Source: an uncultured Chlorobiaceae bacterium (GTDB lineage Bacteria; Bacteroidota; Chlorobiia; Chlorobiales; Chlorobiaceae). From it: DNA of 64,000 nt. Location: contig CAJEXW010000012.1 of the NCBI GenBank assembly GCA_903994525.1, positions 1 to 64,000 of the forward strand, in the 5' to 3' direction. Position numbers and translations under genes: made by a program. Position 1 is the first letter of the stretch. The number at the start of each line of letters is the position of its first letter. A model generated the notes under the pieces. The model saw only the letters and a list, made by a program, of their open reading frames with translations, made no database searches and had not been told where the DNA came from. Shown in pieces: positions 45,532 through 53,572 of the stretch.

Positions 45532-47208
45532 TCAAGGTAGCCGGTTGAGAGCGCTAACGATTGCCTTGATAGATGCAAGACTGATATTCGAATCAATTCC
45601 GGCCCCAAACGATATGCGTCCATCAGCACAGCCGATCTTTATGTAAGCAACCGCAAGTGCCCCTGCACTCTTGCCTATTGCATGCTCAGCATACTCATCA
45701 ATACTGAAATCAAGCCCGCTTTCTCGCACAAATCCCTTGACAAACGCATCAAGCGGACCATTTCCCTGTGCGTCAAAACTGAATTCCCTCTCCTGATCCT
45801 GTACAATACAACTGATCATCGTAGCCTCTTCATCATTACGATCAAGATCAGCATCGTCCCATTTGAGAGTACACTTTTTGAGCGTCATCGGCTCTTTCAA
45901 CTTGACATATTCTGTATGAAACAGGTCATGGATCTGATCTGGAGACAACTCAACGCCGGTTGTATCGGCAACAGCCTGCACTGCCTCGGCAAAATCAGGC
46001 TGCATCCACTTTGGAATCTGGATTCCGTAATCCTTTTCAAGCACATAGGCAACACCACCCTTGCCAGACTGGCTGTTGATGCGCACAATGGCCTCATAAT
46101 TGCATCCAACATCCTGTGGATCAATAGGAAGATAAGGAACCGCCCACAACCCGCCCTGAGAAGCCGGTTTTGCTTTCATCCCTTTGCTGATGGCATCCTG
46201 ATGCGACCCTGAAAAGGCGGTATAGACCAGCTCTCCAGAATAGGGGTGACGAGGATGAATATCCATACGGGTAGACTTTCGGTAAACCTCCCTGATGCGG
46301 GGTAAATCGGAAAAATCAAGCTCCGGATCAACCCCCTGGGTAAAGAGATTCAGCGCCATGGTGACAATATCCATATTCCCGCACCGCTCGCCATTCCCAA
46401 ACAGCGCCCCCTCAACCCGGTCAGCTCCAGCCATCAAGGCCAATTCGGCAGTTGCAACAGCGGTACCCCGATCATTATGGGCGTGAACACTGATCAGTAC
46501 TGCCTCCCGATTCTTTATGTTGCGACAGAACCACTCGATCCGGTCAGCATAAATATTCGGCTGCGACATCTCAACCGTTGAGGGCAGATTCAGGATAATT
46601 TTATCATCTGCCGAAGCGCCCCAGGCATCCATCACCGCATGACAGACCTCGAGCGCATAATCAAGTTCCGTGCCGGTAAAACTTTCAGGGCTATACTCAT
46701 AACGAATACCAGCACAACCCGATTCATCTCTGAGACGGCGAACCAGCTCAGTCCCTTGCACGGCTATGGACTTGATCTCCTCCCTGTTCTTGCGAAAAAC
46801 AACATCGCGCTGTAACGTTGAGGTGGAGTTATAAAGGTGGACAATCGCATGTTTCGTGCCGGAAATGGAATCGAAGGTTTTACGAATCAGATGTTCACGG
46901 GCCTGAGTCAGCACCTGGATGGTCACATCATCAGGAACAAGATTCCCCTCAATCAATCGACGCACAAACGCATATTCCGTCGCTGATGCCGATGGAAACC
47001 CCACCTCAATCTCCTTGAACCCAATCGAAACAAGAAGCTGAAACATGGCAACCTTCTCATCAACACTCATTGGTACAGGAAGCGCCTGGTTGCCATCACG
47101 AAGATCAACACTGCACCATTTCGGTGCTTTTATAATAGTCTTGTCAGGCCAGCTCCTCGACGGAATGGAAACCAGCGGATAGGGTGCATATTTTTTATAA
47201 TTCATCAT
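45532..47208 (-). CDS. leuA: 2-isopropylmalate synthase (long form)
   Basis: 558 residues. The catalytic TIM barrel has DLRDGNQAL (metal/substrate site), HAHNDRGTAVATAELAL and ALFGNGERCGN. The C-terminal LeuA dimerisation/regulatory domain (about 425-555) mediates leucine feedback in this class. AAGGAG lies about 10 bp before the ATG. It condenses acetyl-CoA with 2-oxoisovalerate. The 190 bp upstream hold a leader peptide and attenuator-like hairpin. Confidence 0.95.
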   Translation of the reverse strand: MMNYKKYAPYPLVSIPSRSWPDKTIIKAPKWCSVDLRDGNQALPVPMSVDEKVAMFQLLVSIGFKEIEVGFPSASATEYAFVRRLIEGNLVPDDVTIQVLTQAREHLIRKTFDSISGTKHAIVHLYNSTSTLQRDVVFRKNREEIKSIAVQGTELVRRLRDESGCAGIRYEYSPESFTGTELDYALEVCHAVMDAWGASADDKIILNLPSTVEMSQPNIYADRIEWFCRNIKNREAVLISVHAHNDRGTAVATAELALMAGADRVEGALFGNGERCGNMDIVTMALNLFTQGVDPELDFSDLPRIREVYRKSTRMDIHPRHPYSGELVYTAFSGSHQDAISKGMKAKPASQGGLWAVPYLPIDPQDVGCNYEAIVRINSQSGKGGVAYVLEKDYGIQIPKWMQPDFAEAVQAVADTTGVELSPDQIHDLFHTEYVKLKEPMTLKKCTLKWDDADLDRNDEEATMISCIVQDQEREFSFDAQGNGPLDAFVKGFVRESGLDFSIDEYAEHAIGKSAGALAVAYIKIGCADGRISFGAGIDSNISLASIKAIVSALNRLP

Positions 47209-47242
47209 AGCACTATACTCCTTGTTCTCTTTTGATTATATA

Positions 47243-47283
47243 AAATCAAGAAAGCCACCAACCCCGGAGGAAGTTGTGGCTTT
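47243..47283 (-). terminator. Attenuator hairpin upstream of leuA
   Basis: On the minus strand AAAGCCAC-AAC pairs with GTT-G-GTGGCTTT around TTCCTCCGGG (forward 47251-47283), an 8+3 bp stem with one bulge, followed by the T-rich CTTGATTTTA. The 5' arm can also pair with GGTG-CTTT at the end of the leader peptide ORF (with help from GGAG/CTCC), which would prevent the terminator. The leuA start is about 35 bp further on. Not folded by program. Confidence 0.6.
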
Positions 47284-47313
47284 AACGATGTTCTCTCTGA
47301 CAGCGAAAACGAA

Positions 47314-47400
47314 CTACAAAGCACCTCCCCAAAACGGAACAGAACCCGATAGCAGCAGACCAGGGGAAGGCAGGGGGTTGTATGAGTTCGTCGCAGGCAT
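47314..47400 (-). CDS. Putative leuA leader peptide
   Basis: A 28-codon ORF on the leuA strand, from ATG at 47400 to TAG at 47314. Codons 15-17 are CTG CTG CTA, three leucines in a row (PGLLLSG), and there are five Leu in all. The stop codon abuts the GGTGCTTTG segment that can pair with the terminator 5' arm. This layout is that of leader-peptide attenuation in enteric leu operons: ribosome stalling at Leu codons would free the antiterminator. The Shine-Dalgarno is weak. It is too short for sequence-based proof; the position and codons carry the argument. Confidence 0.6.
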   Translation of the reverse strand: MPATNSYNPLPSPGLLLSGSVPFWGGAL

Positions 47401-47538
47401 GGTTAATCAATCAATACATTTTGCAAATAACCTTACTGCGAAAGATAAAAAAATATCAAGAGCTTACAATGATGAACAGAACTCATTTTAATGACAACAT
47501 AGTCATATTCCAGTAGCATTCTCAAGCACTACCCACTG

Positions 47539-49212
47539 CTAACAACAGTTTACTGACCGCTCACAAAGGATACGAATGATCTCTGCTTTGCTTTGCGCGT
47601 TAAGCATCATGTTCCGCCAATGGCTGTCAGCAGCCATTTTGCTGATGGTGCCAAGAATTCGAATATGGCTGTTTGGATCTGAAAGTGGCGAGAGCATCAG
47701 AAACATAATCCGTGCCTTTTTGCTTGATTCTGGATCATAAATACCTATTCTGCTTAAACCTATAGAGAGTACCGGTTGGTTGAGATGCTCAAGTCTGGTA
47801 TGTGGAATCGCAATATCCTCACCAACAAAAGTAGAGCCCTGCTTCTCCCTGTCAAGGATGCTCTGGAATGCGCTCGCTTCATCAATAGCTTGATGAACAA
47901 GACAACATTCGTGCAGCAACTGGCTTAATGCCTCTTCTTTTTCAAGAACACTCTCCCACAAAATAACCCGAGCCCTTCTGATAGGCTCTTTCCATTCATG
48001 CTGTTGCTGGTTTCTACTCAAAAGAGTCTCCTTAATGCTGGATAAAAGTTGGGCTGTAGATGTTGTCTTTTGCATAACAGCCTCTTCCCTTGTATCAAGC
48101 ACAATGACACTGATTCCACGAGATTGGCTGATCAATCGTTCAACAATAGTCTGCCTGCCAAAAACGTATTGCAAGAACGAGAGTTTTCGTCCAGAATTAC
48201 CTATGATGATGTGCCCGACACCATACTCCCTTGCAAACTGCAAAATAGTTTTAACCACATCGTCACCTTTATAGGTAAAGACGGTAGCCCCCAGTTGCTG
48301 GGCAAGTGCAAGAGTATTGGAAAGCAGGCGCTGTACCCGAGCATCAACATTGGTCGAACTGTCAGAGAGAGTTTGTACATAGACTGCATACCAGTTTCTG
48401 TTCAGCCGTCCGGCTATGCGCGATGCATAACGCAGAATGGGTTCACAGTTCTCATTTTTTGAGCTGAGACAGACCATCAGTTGATCGGGATTTGAGATGG
48501 CCTCATCATGAAACTGGTTACGCCGTTTCGAATCAAGTTGCGCTGCAAGCTCCCTCAGAGTAAGCTCCCTGAGTTGTTCAAGATTTTCAGGTCTGAAAAA
48601 ATTGGAAAGAGCTGCCTCCGAACGGCTCAGGACAGAGACCTTTCCTTCGGTCAGACGCTGACGCAGATCATCAGTTGTAATATCAACATTAACCAGTTGA
48701 TCAGCCATTGCCAGAATACGATCAGGAATTCTTTCCTTAACCTTCACTCCCGTTGCTTGTTCAACCGTCTCGTAAAGGCTTTCGACATGCTGAATGTTCA
48801 AGGTCGAAATCACATGAATACCTGCGGCAAGTATCTCTTCGACATCTTCATAGCGCTTGGCATTCCGACTTCCGGGAACATTGGTATGCGCCAGTTCATC
48901 GACAAGCACAACAGCAGGATGACGTTGCAGGATAGCGTCAATATTCATTTCGGTAATTTCTATTCGCCTGTAGAGCTGGCTTTTGCGGGCAATAATCTCA
49001 AGCCCTGAAAGCAGATCCTCGGTCTCTTTTCGAGCATGAGTTTCTACAAGACCGACAACAACATCTATTCCATTCTCCTGCATACGGCCTGCTTCCTGCA
49101 ACATCTGCCAGGTTTTTCCAACTCCGGTGCAGTAACCGACATAGATTTTGAGTTTCCCCTGTCGCGATCTCTGGATGAGACGCAAAAAACTGTCAACCCT
49201 TTTCCTTTCCAT
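47539..49212 (-). CDS. KdpD sensor domain - Usp - PTS EIIA fusion, no kinase
   Basis: 557 residues. Residues 1-215 are the KdpD N-terminal domain (Walker-like GYCTGVGKTWQML at 26-38; VDELAHTNVPGSRNAKRYEDVEEIL). About 240-375 is a Usp-like domain (LMVCLSSKNENCEPILRYASRIA; GHIIIGNSGR). About 400-557 is a PTS EIIA (fructose/Ntr type) domain with the phosphorylatable His in IAIPHTRLEHL (His471). The DUF4118 membrane segment and histidine kinase of KdpD are absent. It probably senses potassium, a nucleotide or PTS phosphorylation state and acts on the separately encoded kinase, transporter or regulator. GGAG precedes the start by 8 bases. Confidence 0.9.
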   Translation of the reverse strand: MERKRVDSFLRLIQRSRQGKLKIYVGYCTGVGKTWQMLQEAGRMQENGIDVVVGLVETHARKETEDLLSGLEIIARKSQLYRRIEITEMNIDAILQRHPAVVLVDELAHTNVPGSRNAKRYEDVEEILAAGIHVISTLNIQHVESLYETVEQATGVKVKERIPDRILAMADQLVNVDITTDDLRQRLTEGKVSVLSRSEAALSNFFRPENLEQLRELTLRELAAQLDSKRRNQFHDEAISNPDQLMVCLSSKNENCEPILRYASRIAGRLNRNWYAVYVQTLSDSSTNVDARVQRLLSNTLALAQQLGATVFTYKGDDVVKTILQFAREYGVGHIIIGNSGRKLSFLQYVFGRQTIVERLISQSRGISVIVLDTREEAVMQKTTSTAQLLSSIKETLLSRNQQQHEWKEPIRRARVILWESVLEKEEALSQLLHECCLVHQAIDEASAFQSILDREKQGSTFVGEDIAIPHTRLEHLNQPVLSIGLSRIGIYDPESSKKARIMFLMLSPLSDPNSHIRILGTISKMAADSHWRNMMLNAQSKAEIIRILCERSVNCC

Positions 49213-49217
49213 AGCTT

Positions 49218-49298
49218 TTACTCCACTGAATGTGATCTTTTTGCTACTGCTTTTCTACAATTGGTTAAACGACATGCAGAGTAACAATAGCAATGCAT
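49218..49298 (-). CDS. 26-residue Cys-rich mini-ORF before the KdpD-like gene
   Basis: ATG at 49298 is preceded by a strong Shine-Dalgarno (AGGAGG, 5-base spacing) and the frame ends with TAA six bases before the KdpD-like ATG. The product would contain four Cys in its first 14 residues (MHCYCYSACRLTNC). It may be a real small protein, or a translation-coupling ORF whose ribosome feeds the next gene. I know no homologue. Confidence 0.35.
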   Translation of the reverse strand: MHCYCYSACRLTNCRKAVAKRSHSVE

Positions 49299-49299
49299 C

Positions 49300-49398
49300 T
49301 TAACCTCCTGTATGAAAAATGCAGCATGACAATGCTGCAAGCCCCGCAAGAATAAAAAAAATGAGGATACCGAGAAACAAGTACTTATAGACCTTTAT
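49300..49398 (-). CDS. KdpF-like single-helix membrane peptide
   Basis: A frame between the histidine kinase and the KdpD-like gene encodes about 32 residues: a short basic start (KVYKY), one strong hydrophobic helix (LFLGILIFFILAGLAAL) and a CCIFHTGG tail. Size and topology recall KdpF. No ATG/GTG is available. An ATA at 49398 preceded by AGGGAG, or a TTG at 49380, could start it. Its last codons contain the Shine-Dalgarno of the next mini-ORF. Confidence 0.4.
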   Translation of the reverse strand: MKVYKYLFLGILIFFILAGLAALSCCIFHTGG

Positions 49399-49435
49399 GC
49401 TGTTCTCCCTCTTTCAGTCGCCATGTAGCCGTTTA

Positions 49436-51271
49436 TCAAGGCTGTTTATCTGGTCGAAAAGGCAGGGTGAAATAAAATACGGCTCCCATATCCAAAACAT
49501 TTTCTGCTCCAACTGTTCCGCCATGAGCCTCAACAATCTCCTTGACAATAGAGAGACCAAGACCTATACCACTTTTTTCCTTTTGACCCGGAACCCGATA
49601 AAATCTTTCAAAAAGGTGCTCAAGATGCTCTGACGCAATGCCACCGCCAGTGTCCCCAACAGAAAACCTGAGCTTTTCATACTCTTCAATAGCACGCAGC
49701 GTTATTTGACCGCCCGGAGAGGTAAAGCGCAATGCATTGGAGAGTAAATTGGCAAAAACATGCTGAATACTTTCCGGATCTGCCATCACCTCAGGCAACC
49801 CCTCCTGAACAGTATTGACAATGGCAACCCCTCGATCGCTTGCATGGAGAAGAAATGGCTCAATACCTTCGCAAATAAGCCGGAACGGAGAAACCGGAAC
49901 AATGTTCAGGTGGGCTTTTCCCGATTCCATCCTGTTGAGATCAAGAAGATCATCCAGAATGTGCGCAAGCCTCTCGCTCTCTTCTCGGGCTGCCAGCAGC
50001 AAATCAGCCTGCTGTTCGTTGAGATGACCTATCCGTTCTTCAAGCAAAAGATGGACAGACATCCTTAACGATGCAAGAGGAGTTCGTAACTGATGTGAAA
50101 CGGTAGCAATAACGCTGCGCTTGAGTTCAAGCTGTTCGTGCAACTGCGTCACATCCCTGAAAATCAGCGCAGTTCCGGCACATTCCTCTCGATAAGCCCC
50201 AAATGGAAATGAAACTGCGGAAGGTTGAAAAAAGTATTCGCGGCTCCCTTCAAAATGCTGAATGTAGCCCTTACCCTCTTCAGACTCAGTTGCCGTACCC
50301 TGTCGATTCGCTTTCTGCCACACCTCCGTCAACCACTCATAACCAAGATCGCGAACATTTACCCCTGGCTTCAACCCAAAATATTGTTCCGCACTCTCAG
50401 TGGATACTTCAACATATCCATTCTCATCCAGCACCGATATTGGCAAGGGTAAAACGTAAAACACCTCCTGCATAACCCTTCGACTGCGATGGAGCGTTTC
50501 CGTATCGCTCTTGCGAGCTTGACGGAGAGAGGCCGCCATGTCGTTAAAAGAGCACGAAAGCTGGCCGATTTCATCCATTGATGTGGTATCAAGAACCAGA
50601 TCAAGATTGCCTTTCCTAATCTCTTCGGCTGATGCAATAAGCTTCCGGATAGGCAGCAGAATCCACCAATGGGACTGGAAGCTAAACAACATTGCAAGAA
50701 CAGCGCTCGCAACGATTGCGGCAAGCATCGTGTTATGTGCCGATGCTGCCATCTGCCGGGCATTGTCGTTGGCCGCCTGCATGTTCGCCTGGTTCATATC
50801 CAGAATTTGGCCTGAAAGCAGCTTTATGTTGTGAAAAAGAGGAAGAAGATCAGAAAAATATCGATGATGCCTTTCTGAAAGAGGTGTAAACGGATCGGTT
50901 ACTTTGTCAAGAACAACGCGATATTGGGTAAAAAGAGTCTTGATCTGCACCGCTTTTTGATGCTCTCCTGGAAGAGTGATATTACCAAGTTCTACTTGAA
51001 GTGCATACAGGAAGTTCTGCTCCTGATCCCGAATAGTTTGCCGCCCTTTATTCGGATGCCCGGCAAAGGTAAACAACAGCCCGCTGTCCATGCGTTCAAG
51101 AGACTCGCTCATCTTCTGACAGGCAACCACACTGCGGTAGTTCTGCTTCAGAATAACATCTATAGCTCCCCCAAGTGCATCAATCTGCCTGATGGTAAGC
51201 ACCCCCATCGCAGCAACAATGAGAAGCAGTCCGCCGAATCCCAGAAAAAGTTTTTGTCTTATACCAATCAT
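49436..51271 (-). CDS. Membrane sensor histidine kinase (HAMP-PAS-HisKA-HATPase)
   Basis: 611 residues. TM1 is near 8-28, an extracytoplasmic four-helix-type sensor follows to about 180, TM2 lies near 180-200, and HAMP is about 205-255. A PAS-like domain (near 275-385, VLPLPISVLDENGYVEVSTE) leads to HisKA with the phospho-acceptor His in ATVSHQLRTPLASLRMS, then HATPase with NLLSNALRF, VGDTGGGIASEHLEHLFERFYRV and GIGLGLSIVKEIVEAHGG. It should phosphorylate the sigma-54 regulator of the cluster. AGGAGG precedes the start, and a sigma-54-like promoter lies just upstream. Confidence 0.93.
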   Translation of the reverse strand: MIGIRQKLFLGFGGLLLIVAAMGVLTIRQIDALGGAIDVILKQNYRSVVACQKMSESLERMDSGLLFTFAGHPNKGRQTIRDQEQNFLYALQVELGNITLPGEHQKAVQIKTLFTQYRVVLDKVTDPFTPLSERHHRYFSDLLPLFHNIKLLSGQILDMNQANMQAANDNARQMAASAHNTMLAAIVASAVLAMLFSFQSHWWILLPIRKLIASAEEIRKGNLDLVLDTTSMDEIGQLSCSFNDMAASLRQARKSDTETLHRSRRVMQEVFYVLPLPISVLDENGYVEVSTESAEQYFGLKPGVNVRDLGYEWLTEVWQKANRQGTATESEEGKGYIQHFEGSREYFFQPSAVSFPFGAYREECAGTALIFRDVTQLHEQLELKRSVIATVSHQLRTPLASLRMSVHLLLEERIGHLNEQQADLLLAAREESERLAHILDDLLDLNRMESGKAHLNIVPVSPFRLICEGIEPFLLHASDRGVAIVNTVQEGLPEVMADPESIQHVFANLLSNALRFTSPGGQITLRAIEEYEKLRFSVGDTGGGIASEHLEHLFERFYRVPGQKEKSGIGLGLSIVKEIVEAHGGTVGAENVLDMGAVFYFTLPFRPDKQP

Positions 51272-51304
51272 CTACAACCTCCTGACATTTACCTAAAAAT
51301 AACT

Positions 51305-51320
51305 CTCAAAAACCGTGCCA
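51305..51320 (-). promoter_or_regulatory. Sigma-54-type promoter for the histidine kinase gene
   Basis: On the minus strand: TGGCACG, four bases, TTGAG. The -24 box equals consensus TGGCACG. The -12 box has TTGA where TTGC is usual. Spacing is correct. The -12 lies about 36 bp before the ATG at 51271, leaving room for a short leader with AGGAGG. The sigma-54 activator gene is in the same cluster. Confidence 0.6.
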
Positions 51321-51331
51321 AAATTTAATCG

Positions 51332-51423
51332 CTTGTAAAACAAGAGAAAAAGCGGACAAAATGATGGGCTCTCCTTGAAATAATCAAGAAAGAGACAGGA
51401 GGCAGCTTGCGTTTTTCAAGCTG
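51332..51423. promoter_or_regulatory. Palindromic enhancer-like sites upstream of the sigma-54 promoter
   Basis: Three palindromes: CTTGT-AAA-ACAAG (51332-51344), CTTG-N7-CAAG (51374-51388) and CTTG-N7-CAAG (51406-51420, extended to CAGCTTG/CAAGCTG at 51403-51423). The centres of the last two are 32 bp apart, and 43 bp separates the first two, close to whole helical turns. They lie upstream of the sigma-54 promoter, where NtrC-type activators bind. Confidence 0.65.
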
Positions 51424-51458
51424 AGAGAAATGGAAAAAGCTGATGGACCGGAAATAAA

Positions 51459-53453
51459 CTAAACCTTGACTGGCAAAATCACAAAGGGAATACCATGAAC
51501 GTAAAGATTTCGCTGCACAGCAAAAACGGTGTAATTATGAAGCCAGCGATCCATCAGAGACTCTTGCGTAAAGACAAGCTGACCTCCAAAAAACACAATA
51601 TCAGGAAATTTTGCCCTGATAGCAGGCACAAGCTTGTTGACCTCATCAACCACATCTGTACCAAGTGAGAAATATGCTTCCGCATAGTACCCGTGCTCAG
51701 TCATATAGTCAACATATTTCGAGGTTTCGTTTCGCACAAAGCTGCCAAGATTCTCTATTTCGTCAGCTCCCTTGAAGTTGCCTGCATCTATCGAGCCAAT
51801 TTCCACAAACACATAATTTTTATAACTATTTCCGAAAAGACGGAAAACACTGAAAAGTGTATGCAGACCAAGGCCGTTAAATCCATTCACCAGAATAGCC
51901 GCCGTCTTGGCCTTCTGATCAAAAGCCGGAACTGGCGCAACATGATCACTCTCCCTGTCATGCACATCCGAACCTGTCAGCACGGCAGCCTCCACAATAA
52001 CATCGAGACGCTTGAGTGTATCGTAAGTTTTGTTGTAATGACCCTTGATTATAAACGCACATAGAACCAGCGCTCCGGTAATAAGAAGAGTAACCCATCC
52101 GCCCTCATTAAACTTGAGTATGAGTACCGAAAGCAGAATAAAAGTGGTCAACATAAGCCCAACACCATTAATGGCCAATTTTCTTAACCATAACCGCTCC
52201 GAATCTCTCTTCTCCCACCAATGGCGAACCATACCAAGTTGCGAAAGCGTAAAAGTGACAAACACATTGATACTATAAAGCACAATCAGAAAATCAACAG
52301 AACCGTTTGAAGCCAGCATCATGATAAGGGAGGCAAAACCCATCACAAGAATCCCTTTCTCCGTAACCAGCCTGTCACTCAACATAGCAAATCGGGCAGG
52401 CAACCATTTATCAAGCGCCATATTGGCCAACACCCTCGGCCCGTCGAGAAAACCGGTCTGTGCAGCAATGAAGAGGAGAACTGCTTCGGAAAAGAGGGTA
52501 ACCCAGACAAAGCCAACACCGTAAAAACCTCCCCATGATGCGGTGACACTTTCAAACAAAACAGCATTCAGTGTTTTGCCGGGTGAGTCAGTGACATCAA
52601 AAAGGATATAGGCAAGCATCAGTCCCATAACGGTTACAGAGAGAGAAAGAGCCATATATTTCATGGTTTTCTTAGCCGTCACCACTTTTGGATCACGCAA
52701 GACAGGGAGACCATTACTGACCGCTTCAATACCGGTAAAGGTGCCTGCACCAAGACTGTATGCTTTCATGACAAGAAACAACACACCAAAAACCCCGAGC
52801 GTATGAAATGATGTGGTAAGTTCCTTTCCTGTCTCTTGATAGACTGTGCTGAAATGTGCAAGATGAGAGAAGACCGCGTAGACGATAACAATCAGGTGAG
52901 TAGCAACAAACAGCAGAAAAACAGGAACCAGAGGCACAACAGCTTCCTTGATACCACGAAGGTTCAACAGCAGAAGTACAGTCACTCCAAAAACAGCAAA
53001 CCAGAGTCTGTAGCCGATAAAACTAACCGGCAAAAAACTGAAAATAGCATCAGCGCCGCTTGCAATCGAAATAGTAATAGTCAGAATATAATCGATAAGA
53101 AGCGCACTGCCGGAGATAACACCCATTTCGGGAGAGAGCAGTTTGCTTGCAACCAGATAACCTCCACCCCCATGTGGAAAAAGTTCAATAATATGGGAAT
53201 AACTTGAAGCGATGATAAGGATGGTGATTCCTGTGCCCAAAGCTACAAAAATTCCCAATGTTGGATGACCCTGAAGTGCCTTGAAGGCCTCAGGAGGACC
53301 ATAGCAGGAGGAGGAGAGACCATCAGAACCAAGCCCAACCCACGCAAGAAAAGCGGATAGTGCAAGTTGATGAAAAATTTTATGGTCACGAAAATCCCGC
53401 GCACCACCAAGAAAAAAGGTTTTTAACCGCCGAAATGTCTTGTTGACAGCCAT
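51459..53453 (-). CDS. APC-superfamily transporter, KimA-like
   Basis: 664 residues with about 12 membrane helices (residues 25-470). Family marks are LALSAFLAWVGLGSDGLSSSCYGPPEAFKAL, ELFPHGGGGYLVASKLL and GAGTFTGIEAVSNGLPVL. A soluble C-terminal region of about 180 residues follows. This fits the APC subgroup that includes the potassium-proton symporter KimA (YdaO); an amino-acid substrate is not excluded. Its place in a cluster with KdpD-type sensing favours potassium. No Shine-Dalgarno is seen before the ATG. Confidence 0.82.
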   Translation of the reverse strand: MAVNKTFRRLKTFFLGGARDFRDHKIFHQLALSAFLAWVGLGSDGLSSSCYGPPEAFKALQGHPTLGIFVALGTGITILIIASSYSHIIELFPHGGGGYLVASKLLSPEMGVISGSALLIDYILTITISIASGADAIFSFLPVSFIGYRLWFAVFGVTVLLLLNLRGIKEAVVPLVPVFLLFVATHLIVIVYAVFSHLAHFSTVYQETGKELTTSFHTLGVFGVLFLVMKAYSLGAGTFTGIEAVSNGLPVLRDPKVVTAKKTMKYMALSLSVTVMGLMLAYILFDVTDSPGKTLNAVLFESVTASWGGFYGVGFVWVTLFSEAVLLFIAAQTGFLDGPRVLANMALDKWLPARFAMLSDRLVTEKGILVMGFASLIMMLASNGSVDFLIVLYSINVFVTFTLSQLGMVRHWWEKRDSERLWLRKLAINGVGLMLTTFILLSVLILKFNEGGWVTLLITGALVLCAFIIKGHYNKTYDTLKRLDVIVEAAVLTGSDVHDRESDHVAPVPAFDQKAKTAAILVNGFNGLGLHTLFSVFRLFGNSYKNYVFVEIGSIDAGNFKGADEIENLGSFVRNETSKYVDYMTEHGYYAEAYFSLGTDVVDEVNKLVPAIRAKFPDIVFFGGQLVFTQESLMDRWLHNYTVFAVQRNLYVHGIPFVILPVKV

Positions 53454-53511
53454 AAATAAATCGGAAAAGTTAATGTACCGTCAAACATAGGAAAAGAGAG
53501 AGGAAGAATAT

Positions 53512-53558
53512 CTTGCAGAAAACAAGATCCGCAAAGAAATGTCCTTGAATTTTGCAAG
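53512..53558. promoter_or_regulatory. Paired CTTG-N7-CAAG palindromes upstream of the APC transporter
   Basis: Two sites lie in the 119-bp gap between the regulator and transporter genes: 53512-53526 (ATCTTG/CAAGAT arms) and 53544-53558 (CCTTG/CAAGG arms). Their centres are 32 bp apart, exactly the spacing of the matching pair upstream of the kinase gene. Between them and the transporter ATG I see no good sigma-54 promoter; TTGACG (minus strand, near 53480) could be a sigma-70 -35. Confidence 0.65.
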
Positions 53559-53572
53559 GTATGCTGACAACT

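Noticed and set aside
45682-46212. 176-codon plus-strand frame within leuA
   Set aside because: Shadow inside leuA with no ribosome site or domain.
47222-47491. 89-codon plus-strand frame upstream of leuA
   Set aside because: It has no ribosome site or recognisable protein features, and it overlaps the leuA leader peptide and attenuator on the other strand, which explain the interval better.
53454-53511. Sigma-54 promoter for the APC transporter
   Set aside because: No GG-N10-GC spaced pair with acceptable flanks was found between the palindromes and the start codon; only a TTGACG hexamer is present.
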